Part shown: positions 31,498-41,275 of the stretch, one piece after another
Layout of the letters: every line of letters begins with the position of its first letter
How positions within the stretch are numbered: position 1 is the stretch's first letter
NCBI RefSeq assembly: GCF_006517815.1
Contig: NZ_CP041198.1
Coordinates: 1-64,000 of the forward strand
Direction of reading: 5' to 3'
Length of the DNA stretch: 64,000 nucleotides
Source: Pseudarthrobacter sp. NIBRBAC000502770
GTDB taxonomy: Bacteria > Actinomycetota > Actinomycetes > Actinomycetales > Micrococcaceae
Program-made: the position numbers and the translations under genes
Notes under the pieces: generated by a model
The model's input: only the letters and a program-made list of their open reading frames with translations
Database searches by the model: none
Told to the model about the DNA's origin: nothing

Positions 31498-32559
31498 ATG
31501 CGAATTGGACTTATTGCCGGACCCTGGATTCCCATTCCTCCGCTGACATACGGCGGCATCGAAAGGGTTGTGGATACCTTGGCGCGGGGCTTTGCGGCCG
31601 CCGGGCACGACGTACTGCTCGCGGCTCCCACCGAAAGCACCTGTCCCGTTCCGCTGCTGCCGGGCATGCGGCCGGCGGTCCGGGATGAGCTTGGCTCGAC
31701 GATGTCCGAACTCAGCCATGTGATCCGGGCCTACCAGGGGCTGCAGGACGTGGATATCATTCACGACCATACGCTTGCGGGCCCGCTCTACGCCCACCGG
31801 CCCGCCAAGGTACCGGTGGTCACCACCATCCACGGTCCTCTCCACAAGGAGGCGGAAGATCTCTACCGTGCCATGGCCCGGGATGTGGCAATGGTTGCAA
31901 TCTCCCGGGACCAGGCCTCACACGCTCCGGAAGTCCCCGTCACCCAGGTAATCCACCACGGCATGGACGTTTCCGCGGTCCCGGTAGGCAGTGGCCGTGG
32001 CGGGTACCTCTGCTTCGTTGGGCGCGCCTCCCACGACAAAGGGCTGCTTGAAGCAATCACACTCGCCCGGGACGTGGGCATGCACTTGAAGATCGCCGTC
32101 AAGATGCGGGAACCGGACGAGATCCGCTACTTCCGCGAGGTCATCGAACCGATGCTGGGCCCCAACGAGGATTTTGTGGGGGAAGTGGACGACGCCACCA
32201 AATACCGCATGATGGGCGAAGCCACGGCCTTCCTGAACCCCATCCAGTGGTCCGAGCCGTTTGGGCTGGTGATGATCGAGGCGTTGGCCACCGGAACTCC
32301 CGTGATCGGCACAAGGATCGGCTCAGCCCCTGAGATCGTGGAACACGGCCGCACGGGCTTCCTTGGAAAGACCGGGGAACTGCAGGGCTTCGTTGAGGCA
32401 GCCGCCGGGCTCAGCAGGGAGCGCTGCCGGGCATCAGTGGAGGACCGGTTCAGTGCCCACCGGATGGTGGCGCAGCACCTCAGGCTCTTCGATGACCTGC
32501 TGGCGGGGAGATTGCCGGGAGGGGTTCCGGTTACCCCGCCGGTGCACCAGAATCGTTAA
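31498..32559 (+). CDS. glycosyltransferase family 4
   Basis: 353 aa from ATG 31498 (RBS CTGGAGG). The GT-B fold has the N-terminal LTYGGIERVVDTLARGFAAA, a central YLCFVGRASHDKGLLEAITL, and the donor-site motif FGLVMIEALATGTPVIGTRI. It acts on an unknown NDP-sugar and acceptor. It is followed 58 nt later by a debranching-type hydrolase, suggesting work on a glucan. The preceding 213 nt (31284-31497) holds no gene. Confidence 0.88.
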   Translation: MRIGLIAGPWIPIPPLTYGGIERVVDTLARGFAAAGHDVLLAAPTESTCPVPLLPGMRPAVRDELGSTMSELSHVIRAYQGLQDVDIIHDHTLAGPLYAHRPAKVPVVTTIHGPLHKEAEDLYRAMARDVAMVAISRDQASHAPEVPVTQVIHHGMDVSAVPVGSGRGGYLCFVGRASHDKGLLEAITLARDVGMHLKIAVKMREPDEIRYFREVIEPMLGPNEDFVGEVDDATKYRMMGEATAFLNPIQWSEPFGLVMIEALATGTPVIGTRIGSAPEIVEHGRTGFLGKTGELQGFVEAAAGLSRERCRASVEDRFSAHRMVAQHLRLFDDLLAGRLPGGVPVTPPVHQNR

Positions 32560-32617
32560 GGGGACGGGCGGGCGTTGGGCTCCCCGGCAGCATCCAGCCT
32601 GAGAAGGGAGTCCTTCC

Positions 32618-34798
32618 ATGACCGCCTGGAACGAAGACAATGAGGCCTCCGGCTCCGATGTTGGTGCCGTCACCGTACTGGAAGGCTCTTCGTTTTGCAT
32701 CTCGGCCGGTACCGGCGACATAAGCGCCGACGGCAGCACAAACGGCGCGTTCTACCAGGACACCCGGATCGTCTCGGGCTGGGTGCTGCGGATCAACGGC
32801 TCGCGGCGCGAACCGCTGTCAGCCCAGAAGGCCCAGCCGTTCGAAGCAACCTTCGTGGGCCGTGCAACGTGGCCCGGAGGCCGGTTCGACAGTCCGCTGG
32901 TGGTCCGCCAGGTCCGCCACATCGGACCGGGCCTGCAGGACGACATCATCCTGGAGAATTACGCGGCGGAACCCGTTGAATGCGCCATCGAGCTGCTGGT
33001 GGACGCGGACCAGGCCGACCTCTTCGAAGTGAAAGGCGGCCGCACAACGGGCCCCGATGACACCACCCGCGCCGTGGTGGATGGAAAGCTCATCATCGAA
33101 GCATCCCGGCACGGCCAGCAGCGGGGCTCCGCCATCGGGGCCAAGGATGCGGAGGTGGGCACGGATGGGCTCCGGTTCAACGTCACCGTTCCGGCCCGCG
33201 GCAAATGGAGCACCAGCGTCATCGTGGTGCCGCTGGTCAATGGGGAAGCCCCGGAAAAGCCCTTCACCGAAGGCCAGCTCCCGCACCACCGTGAGGGCGT
33301 GCAGCGCCACTTGGCGTGGGAGGAGAACGTTCCGCGGATCAGCATCGAGGACACCAGCTTCCAGAATGTGCTCAACCGCAGCCAAAGCGACCTTGGTGCA
33401 CTACGGATCTTCGATGCCCGCCATCCCAACCGCGCCGCGGTCGCGGCGGGGGCTCCCTGGTTCATGGCGCTGTTCGGTCGGGACTCGCTGCTGACGTCCT
33501 ACATGAGCATGATGGTTAACCCCAATCTCGCCCTGGGCACGCTGCAGACCCTGGCCGGGATCCAAGGGAAGAAAGTGGACGTGGATTCCGAGGAGGAACC
33601 CGGACGCATCCCGCACGAGGTCCGGCTGGGCGTTACTGCCGGCCTGTCGCTGGGCGGCACGGCGTACTATGGCACGGCGGATGCCACACCGCTTTTCGTC
33701 GCAACCCTGGGCGAGCTGAGCCGGTGGGGGCTTTCCCGGGATGCGATCCAGCCACTGCTGGCCCACGCCGACCGCGCCCTGGAATGGATCGAAAAATACG
33801 GCGACCGCGACGGCGACGGCTTCGTGGAGTACCTCCGGCCCAATGACCACGGGCTGGTCAACCAGGGCTGGAAGGACTCCTGGGATGGCATCAACTTCGC
33901 GGACGGGACCATCGCTGAAGCCCCCATCGCGCTCTGCGAGGTCCAGGCCTATGTCTATGCGGCCTACCTGGGCAGGTCGCTGCTGGCCCACTGGACAGGG
34001 GATCCTGACCTGGAAAAGCACTGGGCCGACAAGGCGGCAGCCTTCAAGGAGGAGTTCAACAGGAAGTTCTGGCTGCCGGACAAGGGCTACTTTGCGGTGG
34101 CACTTGATAAGGACAAACGGCACGTCGACGCGCTGACGTCCAACATCGGCCACTGCCTGTGGACGGGCATCGTGGACGAGGACAAAGCCGCGTCCGTCAT
34201 GGAAAACCTGATGTCCCCGCAGATGTTCACGGGCTGGGGCATCCGCACGCTGGCCTCCGACATGGGAGCCTACAATCCCGTCAGCTACCACAACGGCTCT
34301 GTGTGGCCGCACGATACCGCGCTGGTGGCCACTGGGCTGATGCGCTACGGGTTCGTGGACGAGGCCAAACGAGTGGCACTGGGCATCCTCGACGCGGCCC
34401 GGCATTTTGATGGCCGGCTGCCGGAATTGTTCTGCGGGTTCGACCGCGGTGAGTTTCCGGGCCCTGTTCCGTATCCCACCGCCTGCTCACCCCAGGCGTG
34501 GGCGGCGGCGGCGCCCGTGCAGCTCGCCAGGATCCTGCTGCGCTTCGACCCCGTCTTCACCCGCAGGGTGGTGCACCTGGCGCCGATCCTGCCGGAGTCA
34601 GTGGGAACCTTCCGGGCCGAAAATGTCCTGTTGGATACCAGCCGGGTCACCATCACCGCCACGGGAACAACGGGCGCCATCGACGGACTCCCGCCGGGGC
34701 TGAAGCTCCTGACGGAGCCCCGCCCGCCACTGGCCTACCCACCGGACGGAGCCCCCGCCAACTCCCGCGTCCCGGGCATCCAGCAGGCCAGCAGCTGA
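32618..34798 (+). CDS. glycogen debranching enzyme-like protein (amylo-alpha-1,6-glucosidase type)
   Basis: 726 aa. The N-terminal GDE_N_bis domain is seen as DISADGSTNGAFYQDTRIVS. The catalytic (alpha/alpha)6 part has APWFMALFGRDSLLTSYMSM, GQDGFVEY-like FVEYLRPNDHGLVNQGWKDS, and SYHNGSVWPHDTALVATGLM. Acidic residues in GRDS and WKDSWDG fit catalysis. It probably trims alpha-glucans in the cytoplasm, as no signal peptide is present. Confidence 0.88.
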   Translation: MTAWNEDNEASGSDVGAVTVLEGSSFCISAGTGDISADGSTNGAFYQDTRIVSGWVLRINGSRREPLSAQKAQPFEATFVGRATWPGGRFDSPLVVRQVRHIGPGLQDDIILENYAAEPVECAIELLVDADQADLFEVKGGRTTGPDDTTRAVVDGKLIIEASRHGQQRGSAIGAKDAEVGTDGLRFNVTVPARGKWSTSVIVVPLVNGEAPEKPFTEGQLPHHREGVQRHLAWEENVPRISIEDTSFQNVLNRSQSDLGALRIFDARHPNRAAVAAGAPWFMALFGRDSLLTSYMSMMVNPNLALGTLQTLAGIQGKKVDVDSEEEPGRIPHEVRLGVTAGLSLGGTAYYGTADATPLFVATLGELSRWGLSRDAIQPLLAHADRALEWIEKYGDRDGDGFVEYLRPNDHGLVNQGWKDSWDGINFADGTIAEAPIALCEVQAYVYAAYLGRSLLAHWTGDPDLEKHWADKAAAFKEEFNRKFWLPDKGYFAVALDKDKRHVDALTSNIGHCLWTGIVDEDKAASVMENLMSPQMFTGWGIRTLASDMGAYNPVSYHNGSVWPHDTALVATGLMRYGFVDEAKRVALGILDAARHFDGRLPELFCGFDRGEFPGPVPYPTACSPQAWAAAAPVQLARILLRFDPVFTRRVVHLAPILPESVGTFRAENVLLDTSRVTITATGTTGAIDGLPPGLKLLTEPRPPLAYPPDGAPANSRVPGIQQASS

Positions 34799-34803
34799 AG
34801 CGT

Positions 34804-35337
34804 TCAGGGCAGGGCGCGTTCCAGCACGAAGTCGTGCTCCACGGTGCTGCCCAGCCGGAACGATTTGGTGCCCACCTTCCGGAAGCCGGATTTCTCGTAG
34901 AAGCGGATGGCGCGGGCGTTCTGGCTGTTCACGCCCAGCCACGCCCCGGCGCCCCCGGTGGCAGCCGCGGCCTGGAGGCTGGCGTGCATCAGTTCAGCAG
35001 CCGCGCCCAGGCCGTGGTATTCGGGGTGGACGTAGCACTTGCTGATCTCCACGGAGGGCAGCAGTGCCAATGCGGAGGCTACGTCCGGGTCTGCGGCCGG
35101 CCTGTCCACCAGGAGGCTGTAGCCGGTGAGCCGCCTGTCGGCGTCGATGACCAGGATGGTGACATCCGGGTCCTCGAGGTAGCCCGTGAAGTGTTCCTCG
35201 CTGAGCGTGTTGGCCAAGTGGGCGGCAATGTCGGCAGGTGAGGACGACGGCGGGCAGGCCAGCGGAAAGGTGACGGCCGCCAAGTCGGCGAGCGGGCCGG
35301 CGTCGTCCGCTGTTGCCCTGCGGATGATGTGGGTCAT
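34804..35337 (-). CDS. GNAT family N-acetyltransferase
   Basis: 177 aa from ATG 35337 (RBS GTGGAGGG). The acetyl-CoA site is VEISKCYVHPEYHGLGAAAE (motif A), and NARAIRFYEKSGFRKVGTKS is motif B. Substrate unknown. Confidence 0.9.
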   Translation of the reverse strand: MTHIIRRATADDAGPLADLAAVTFPLACPPSSSPADIAAHLANTLSEEHFTGYLEDPDVTILVIDADRRLTGYSLLVDRPAADPDVASALALLPSVEISKCYVHPEYHGLGAAAELMHASLQAAAATGGAGAWLGVNSQNARAIRFYEKSGFRKVGTKSFRLGSTVEHDFVLERALP

Positions 35338-35353
35338 GTGGTGTCCCTCCACG

Positions 35354-36313
35354 TCAGGGGGTGATGGTTCGGACGGGGGAGCCGGCAAGCCAGGCGGTGA
35401 TGTCCTCGAGGGCGCCGCCATAGAACTGCCGGTAGCTTTCCTGGGTGACGTAGCCCAGGTGGGGCGAAAGCACGGTGTTCGGCGCGGCGAGGAGCGGGTG
35501 CCCGGCCTGCAGGGGTTCCTGGTCGAAGACGTCCAGGGCGGCGCCGCGGATCCACCCCTCGTTCAATGCCTTGATGAGCGCGTCCTGGTCTACCAGGGGT
35601 CCGCGGGCGGTGTTGACCAGGAGGCCTTCGGGGCCCAGCAGCTTCAGCTCGGCCTCACCCACGATGTTCTCCGACCGCGGGGAGAGCCGCAGGTGGAGCG
35701 TTGCGACGTCGGCCACCGTGAAGAGTTCCTCCTTTGACACCAGCCGGGCGCCGGCTTCCGCTGCGGAGTCCGCAGTGAGGTTCTGGCTCCAGGCCACCAC
35801 ATCCATGCCGAACGCCTGCCCGTAGGCCGCAATCCGCCGGCCGATCTTGCCCAGGCCCACGATGCCCAGGGTCTTCCCGGCAAGTTCGACGCCTACCGTT
35901 GACTGCCAGGCACCTGCCCGCAGCGAGCTTTCCTCGGTGGGAAGGTGCCGGGCAATGGCCAGCAGGAGGGCCCAGGTGAGTTCCGGCGCTGCCGTAGGTG
36001 AGCCGGGCGTGCCACAGACCGTCACCCCGTGTTCGGCGGCGGCTGCCACGTCGATCGCGGCGTTCGCCATTCCGGTAGTGACCAGCAGTTCCAGCGCCGG
36101 CAGCTCCTCGAAGACTTCCCGGGGGAACGCGGTCCGCTCGCGCATGGCGATCACCATGGTGGTGTCCGCCAATGCCGAAACCAAGGCATCCCGCGACGTG
36201 AAAGGTTCACGGTAGGTGGTCACGGTGACACCCGACGCCTCCAAAGCCGCGAAGTCGGCGAAGCCGTGGGCCACGTCCTGGTAGTCATCGAGGATGGCAA
36301 GGCGGTGCGTCAT
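35354..36313 (-). CDS. D-2-hydroxyacid dehydrogenase family protein
   Basis: 319 aa from ATG 36313. The NAD-binding loop is GKTLGIVGLGKIGRRIAAYG. The catalytic residues appear as VNTARGPLVDQDALIKAL (Arg), DVFDQEPLQAGHPLL (Glu) and LSPHLGYVTQES (His). Probably reduces or oxidises a 2-keto/2-hydroxyacid. Divergently overlapping starts with the transporter gene to its right suggest shared promoter DNA. Confidence 0.9.
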   Translation of the reverse strand: MTHRLAILDDYQDVAHGFADFAALEASGVTVTTYREPFTSRDALVSALADTTMVIAMRERTAFPREVFEELPALELLVTTGMANAAIDVAAAAEHGVTVCGTPGSPTAAPELTWALLLAIARHLPTEESSLRAGAWQSTVGVELAGKTLGIVGLGKIGRRIAAYGQAFGMDVVAWSQNLTADSAAEAGARLVSKEELFTVADVATLHLRLSPRSENIVGEAELKLLGPEGLLVNTARGPLVDQDALIKALNEGWIRGAALDVFDQEPLQAGHPLLAAPNTVLSPHLGYVTQESYRQFYGGALEDITAWLAGSPVRTITP

Positions 36314-36380
36314 CGGGAGTCCTTCGCAGTGTCCTACGTCCTGGGTCACGCTTATCGTATGGCAGGGGCCGGTCCACAGG

Positions 36381-37652
36381 GTGCGTGAAGCCCCGGCAGT
36401 GCAGGAGCGTGATAGCAATGGGAGTGATGAATCCACGCCTATTCCCGATTTTGTCCCTGTGAGCGGCCCCGCCCTGTCCCGCATCCCGAAAAGCTGGGTC
36501 CTGCTGGCCTGCATCGGCCTGCTGGCCCTGAACCTCCGCGGCCCCATCGTTTCCGTGGCACCCCTGGTGGACCTCATGCAGGCGGAACTGCACTTTTCGC
36601 CGGTCATGCTGGGGCTGCTGACCAGCATCCCGGTGCTGTGCTTTTCGCTCGCCGCTCCGCTGGCGTCCCTGGCGGCGCGGAAGTTCGGTGCGGAGTTCGC
36701 GGTGACGCTGACCATCGTGGGGGTGCTGGCCGGCGTGCTGCTCCGTTCCGCGGGAGGGCCGGCGCTGGTGGTGGCCGGCACGGTGGTCATCGGCGTGGCC
36801 ATTACGGTGGGCAACATTGCGGTTCCTTTGATCATCCGCCGGGATTTTGCGCCGCGGCGGCAGGGGACCGCGATGGGCATCTATACCGCAGCCCTGAACA
36901 TCGGATCCTTCCTGACCTCGGTGGCCATGGCCCCGCTGGCGGCCGTGACCGGGTGGCGGCTGGCCCTAGCCGCGGTGGCTGTGTTGGCCGTGGCCGCGGT
37001 GGTGGTGTGGGTGCTGGCCGTGGGTCCCCGCACCGCGTTCCTGGTCTCGGCCGAAGACGGCGCGGACGCCCCGCGGGCCCCCGTGAGCCGTTCCGGGTGG
37101 ATCACGGTGGGGCTCACCGCGGGCTTCGGGGGCCAGGCCTTCTCCTACTACGGCGTCACGGCATGGCTGCCCAGCTACCTGCACGACGAACTGGGCATGA
37201 ATGCCGCGCAGGCCGGCGCCGCGTCCTCGATCTTCCAGATCCTGGCCATCGTGGGCGGCCTCGGCGTGCCTTTTGCGGCCAAGTACATGAGTACGACGGC
37301 GGTGGCGGTCACCCTTAGTGCCCTGTGGCTTGCCGTTCCGGTGGGGCTGCTTTTCCTGCCGCAACTGTGGTGGCTGTGGTCCACCTCCGGCGGCATCGCA
37401 CAGGGCGGCGGCATCACGCTGATCTTCATTGCCGTCATCAAGCTGGCCCGGGACCAGGCCGCTGCGGGCCGAATGTCCGCCACCGTCCAGGGGCTGGGCT
37501 ACTGCCTCGCAGCCGTGGCCCCGCCGCTGCTGGGATTTGTCCACGACAGCTCTGGATCCTGGACGCCGGCCCTGCTGGTCATCCTGGGTTCGGTGCTGGC
37601 CTTCTTTGTCGGAACCACGCTCTCCGTGCGGAAGGTGCCGAAGGGCCGCTGA
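36381..37652 (+). CDS. MFS transporter, CynX/NimT type
   Basis: 423 aa from GTG 36381, though the start is uncertain (GTG 36462 is also possible). About 12 membrane segments, beginning WVLLACIGLLALNLRGPIVS, which is the CynX signature (NLR). FAPRRQGTAMGIYTAALNIG and GRMSATVQGLGYCLAAVAPP are loop regions of the family. Substrate unknown; relatives move cyanate or nitroimidazole-like compounds. Confidence 0.85.
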   Translation: MREAPAVQERDSNGSDESTPIPDFVPVSGPALSRIPKSWVLLACIGLLALNLRGPIVSVAPLVDLMQAELHFSPVMLGLLTSIPVLCFSLAAPLASLAARKFGAEFAVTLTIVGVLAGVLLRSAGGPALVVAGTVVIGVAITVGNIAVPLIIRRDFAPRRQGTAMGIYTAALNIGSFLTSVAMAPLAAVTGWRLALAAVAVLAVAAVVVWVLAVGPRTAFLVSAEDGADAPRAPVSRSGWITVGLTAGFGGQAFSYYGVTAWLPSYLHDELGMNAAQAGAASSIFQILAIVGGLGVPFAAKYMSTTAVAVTLSALWLAVPVGLLFLPQLWWLWSTSGGIAQGGGITLIFIAVIKLARDQAAAGRMSATVQGLGYCLAAVAPPLLGFVHDSSGSWTPALLVILGSVLAFFVGTTLSVRKVPKGR

Positions 37653-37696
37653 GGCGACCCGCCGCCGTCGGACGTTCCGTCGCCCCCGACGCCCGC

Positions 37697-37820
37697 TCAC
37701 TTCTTGCACTAAACGGTGAAACGCCCGCTCACTTCTTGCACCAAATGGCGGAACGCCCGATCACTTTCTTTGGGAAAGTGAGCGGGCGTTTCGGGTTTTC
37801 CTTCAGTAAGTGAGCGGGGG
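37697..37820. repeat. ACGCCC-type stacked repeat and terminator
   Basis: Direct copies of CGCCCGCTCACTTCTTGCA occur at about 37691 and 37723, a third related copy (ACGCCCGATCACTTTCTT) at 37753, and inverted copies AAAGTGAGCGGGCGTTT at 37775 and GTGAGCGGGGGT at 37809. The central pair forms a 15-bp hairpin followed by a T-rich tail, a convergent terminator between the transporter and aceB. No gene in 37653-37909. Confidence 0.75.
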
Positions 37821-37909
37821 TGTGAGGGGTGTTCCGTTGCCGGGCCGGCGCCCCGGATTTCGGGGGGCCTGTTGCGAAGGGCGTGCCGGCCCGGCAAACG
37901 GAGGTTTGG

Positions 37910-39562
37910 TTACGCCGCGGCGAGCTCCTCGACGGTGGCCTTTTCGCGGGCCTCGGTCAGGTAGCGGGCGTAGGCGGGGAGGGTGAGGAAGGAAGGGAAC
38001 TCACGGCTGAGGGTGACTTCCTCGAAGATGTCGCGGGCGTCCTCGAACCTGTCGCCGTCGAAGCGCTCCAGCCGGGCGAATTCCTCGTCCAGGAGTTCTT
38101 CCACCCACTCGTGGCTGACGATCTCGCCCTGGTCGGTGATGGCCCGGGCGTGGATCCACTGCCACAGCTGGGAGCGGGAGATCTCCGCGGTGGCGGCGTC
38201 CTCCATGAGGTTGTGGATGGCCACTGCGCCGTTGCCGCGAAGCCAGGATTCGATGTAGCGGATGCCCACTTCGATGTTGTTCCGGATGCCCTGCTCGGTG
38301 ATGGTGCCGGTGGTCGCGGCAACGTCGATCAGGGCACGGTCGTCCGGCGTGACGTCCTCGCGGAGCCGGTCCAGCTGGTTCGGCTTGGTGCCCAGGACGC
38401 CGTCGAACACCTCGCGGCACACGGGCACCAGGTCCGGGTGCGCCACCCAGGAGCCGTCGAAGCCATCGTTGGCCTCGCGGGTCTTGTCTGCGCGGACCTT
38501 CTCCAGGGCGTTGGCGTTGGCTTCGGGGTCCTTGCGGTTGGGGACGGCTGCCGCCATGCCGCCGATGGCCATGGCGCCGCGCTTGTGGCAGGCCCGGACC
38601 AGCTGTTCGGTGTAGGCGCGCATGAACGGCTGGGTCATGGTCACCTGGCCGCGGTCCGGGAGAACGAAGCGGGGCCCGCGGGTGCGGAAGTTCTTGATCA
38701 GGGAGAAGATGTAGTCCCAACGGCCGGCGTTCAGGCCTGCCGCGTGGTCGCGCAGTTCATAGAGGATCTCCTCCATTTCGAACGCTGCGGTGATGGTTTC
38801 GATAAGCACCGTGGCGCGGATGGTGCCCTGCGGGATGCCGAGCAGGTCCTGCGCCAGGATGAAGATATCGTTCCACAGCCGGGCTTCGAGGTGGTTCTCG
38901 ATCTTGGGCAGGTAGAAGTACGGGCCCTTGCCCTGCGCGAGGAGGCGGCGGGCGTTGTGGAAGAAGAACAGGCCGAAGTCCACGATGCCGCCGGCGATGG
39001 GCTGGCCGTCGATGAGCATGTGCTTTTCCGGCAGGTGCCAGCCGCGGGGGCGGACCACGATGGTGGGCAGGTCCCCGGCCGGGCGGAGCTTGTACTCCTT
39101 GCCTTCTTCGGTGGTGAAGTCGATCCGGCGCTCCAGGGCGTCGGTGAGGTTCAGCTGGCCCTTGATGACGTTCCGCCACGTGGGGGTGGAGGAGTCTTCC
39201 ATGTCCGCGAGCCATACCTTGGCACCGGAGTTCAGGGCGTTGATGGTCATTTTCTTGTCCACCGGGCCCGTGATCTCGACCCGGCGGTCCTCCAGGCCGG
39301 GGGCGGGGGGAGCGACCCGCCAGGACGGATTATTCCGGATGTGCTCGGTTTCCCGCAGGAACCGCGGGTCCGCTCCGGCGGCAATATCGGCCCGCCGGGT
39401 GCGCCGCGCCTGGAGCAGTTCCTGCCGGCGGTCGGCGGTGGCCCGGTGCAGCTTCGCGATGAACGACAGGGCGTCCGGCGTCAGCACCTCGTCCTGCCGG
39501 CAAATCGGCTGCGCGGTCAGGGTAATGCCATTGATCGTAAAACTATCGGTGAAGCTGTTCAT
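37910..39562 (-). CDS. aceB: malate synthase A
   Basis: 550 aa from ATG 39562. It condenses acetyl-CoA with glyoxylate to malate in the glyoxylate shunt. Signature regions: [20 protein letters not shown] (magnesium/glyoxylate site), [40 protein letters not shown] (catalytic Glu region), [20 protein letters not shown] and [20 protein letters not shown]. Normal length. It follows aceA in the same direction after 220 nt that contain no gene. Confidence 0.97.
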   Translation of the reverse strand: MNSFTDSFTINGITLTAQPICRQDEVLTPDALSFIAKLHRATADRRQELLQARRTRRADIAAGADPRFLRETEHIRNNPSWRVAPPAPGLEDRRVEITGPVDKKMTINALNSGAKVWLADMEDSSTPTWRNVIKGQLNLTDALERRIDFTTEEGKEYKLRPAGDLPTIVVRPRGWHLPEKHMLIDGQPIAGGIVDFGLFFFHNARRLLAQGKGPYFYLPKIENHLEARLWNDIFILAQDLLGIPQGTIRATVLIETITAAFEMEEILYELRDHAAGLNAGRWDYIFSLIKNFRTRGPRFVLPDRGQVTMTQPFMRAYTEQLVRACHKRGAMAIGGMAAAVPNRKDPEANANALEKVRADKTREANDGFDGSWVAHPDLVPVCREVFDGVLGTKPNQLDRLREDVTPDDRALIDVAATTGTITEQGIRNNIEVGIRYIESWLRGNGAVAIHNLMEDAATAEISRSQLWQWIHARAITDQGEIVSHEWVEELLDEEFARLERFDGDRFEDARDIFEEVTLSREFPSFLTLPAYARYLTEAREKATVEELAAA

Positions 39563-39782
39563 CTCAGTCTCCTTAAAGACGAAAGGGAAGTTCGACGGCG
39601 GGTAGCGGCAGGGCGGCGACTGAGGCACGAGGCCGAGGAGCCGGTGTCGCGGCAGCCTGCGTAAAAGGGGCCCTGTGCCCGCCCCCGACCGAGTTCTACG
39701 AGGTCATGGGGCGGGCGTGGGGAATAGCAGGCAGAGCGACGTCGGTCCGAAGGCCGGAGGCGACACCCGCCGTCGTAAGTTG

Positions 39783-41099
39783 CTAGTGGAACTGGCCCTC
39801 TTCGGTGGATCCCACGAGGGCGAGGGTCGACGCGTTCGGGTTGAGCGCCGTGGAGATGGTGTCGAAGTAGCCGGTGCCGACTTCGCGCTGGTGCTTGGTT
39901 GCGGTGTAGCCGCGGGATTCGGAGGCGAATTCCTTTTCCTGGAGTTCGACGTAGGCGCTCATGCCTTCACGGGCGTAGCCGTGGGCGAGGTCGAACATCG
40001 AGTAGTTCAGGGCGTGGAAGCCGGCCAGGGTGATGAACTGGAAGGTGAAGCCCATGGCGCCGAGTTCGCGCTGGAACTTGGCGATGGTGGCGTCGTCCAG
40101 GTGCTTGCGCCAGTTGAAGGACGGCGAGCAGTTGTAGGAGAGCATCTGGTCCGGGAACTCGGCCTTGACGGACTCCGCGAACTTGCGGGCCAGTTCCAGG
40201 TCCGGGGTTCCCGTTTCCATCCAGATGAGGTCGGAGTAGGGGGCGTAGGCCTTGGCGCGGGCGATGCAGGGTTCGATGCCGTTGCGGACCTTGTAGAAGC
40301 CCTCGGCGGTGCGCTCGCCGGTGATGAATTCCTGGTCGCGCTCGTCGACGTCGGAGGTGATCAGGGTGGCGGCCTCGGCGTCGGTGCGGGCAATGACGAC
40401 CGTGGGGGTGCCTGCGACATCTGCCGCCAGGCGGGCGGCGTTCAGGGTGCGGACGTGCTGCTGGGTGGGGATCAGGACCTTGCCGCCGAGGTGGCCGCAC
40501 TTCTTCTCCGAGGCGAGCTGGTCTTCCCAGTGAACACCTGCTGCGCCGGCCTGGATCATGGATTTCATGAGTTCGTAGGCGTTCAGCGGACCACCGAAGC
40601 CGGCTTCGGCGTCGGCAACAATCGGCACCAGCCAGTCCTCGACCGTCTGGATGCCCTCGGAGAACTCGATCTGGTCTGCGCGGAGCAGGGCGTTGTTGAT
40701 GCGGCGGACCACGGTGGGGACGGAGTTGGCCGGGTAGAGCGACTGGTCCGGGTAGGTGTGGCCGGAGTTGTTGGCGTCGGCCGCGACCTGCCAGCCGGAA
40801 AGGTAGATGGCGCGCAGGCCCGCCTTGACCTGCTGCACGGCCTGGTTGCCGGTGAGGGCGCCCAGGGCGTTGGTGTAGCCGCCGGTCTTGTGCTCCTCGG
40901 TGAGCTGCTTCCACAGCTTTTCCGAGCCGCGGCGGGCCAGCGTCTGCTCTTCGGTGACGCGGCCGCGGAGGCGGACGACGTCGGAGGCTGAGTAGTCCCG
41001 GGTCACACCTTCCCAGCGGGGGTTGGCGGCCCACTCGAGCTCCAGGGCGGCGGCCTGCTCTTCGGGCGTCTGCTGGGTGGGCTCAAATGCTGCAGTCAT
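39783..41099 (-). CDS. aceA: isocitrate lyase
   Basis: 438 aa from ATG 41099. It splits isocitrate to succinate and glyoxylate. The catalytic Cys loop is [20 protein letters not shown]. Other landmarks: [60 protein letters not shown] and [13 protein letters not shown]. The usual size for actinobacterial ICL. The 5' region faces ramB. Confidence 0.97.
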   Translation of the reverse strand: MTAAFEPTQQTPEEQAAALELEWAANPRWEGVTRDYSASDVVRLRGRVTEEQTLARRGSEKLWKQLTEEHKTGGYTNALGALTGNQAVQQVKAGLRAIYLSGWQVAADANNSGHTYPDQSLYPANSVPTVVRRINNALLRADQIEFSEGIQTVEDWLVPIVADAEAGFGGPLNAYELMKSMIQAGAAGVHWEDQLASEKKCGHLGGKVLIPTQQHVRTLNAARLAADVAGTPTVVIARTDAEAATLITSDVDERDQEFITGERTAEGFYKVRNGIEPCIARAKAYAPYSDLIWMETGTPDLELARKFAESVKAEFPDQMLSYNCSPSFNWRKHLDDATIAKFQRELGAMGFTFQFITLAGFHALNYSMFDLAHGYAREGMSAYVELQEKEFASESRGYTATKHQREVGTGYFDTISTALNPNASTLALVGSTEEGQFH

Positions 41100-41275
41100 C
41101 GTTGATCTCCTTGATTGAGCTCCGGATGGAGTAGGTGGGAACCGCTTCGTTGAGGTTCCCACCGGCTTATCCGGTGCGGTGTTTCTTTCCGTGACAACTA
41201 CTTTTCAGCACTTTCAACCCCCTTTCTAGATGAAAAGTCTGGAAAGAATTGCACTTCTTCACGTATTCTTCATAA
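41100..41275. promoter_or_regulatory. divergent aceA / ramB promoter region
   Basis: 176 nt between the aceA and ramB starts, AT-richer near 41190-41275 with several AAAG and CTTTC tracts (for example AAAGAATTGCA at 41243-41253). RamB in corynebacteria binds AAAGTTTGC-type sites in ace promoters. The match here is only partial. Confidence 0.5.

Noticed and set aside
38000..39660. Long plus-strand ORF (about 600 aa) antisense to aceB
   Set aside because: A GC-rich shadow of the aceB reading. Composition is low-complexity (GVG, RHG, VGGDG), with no domain; aceB itself is unmistakable.
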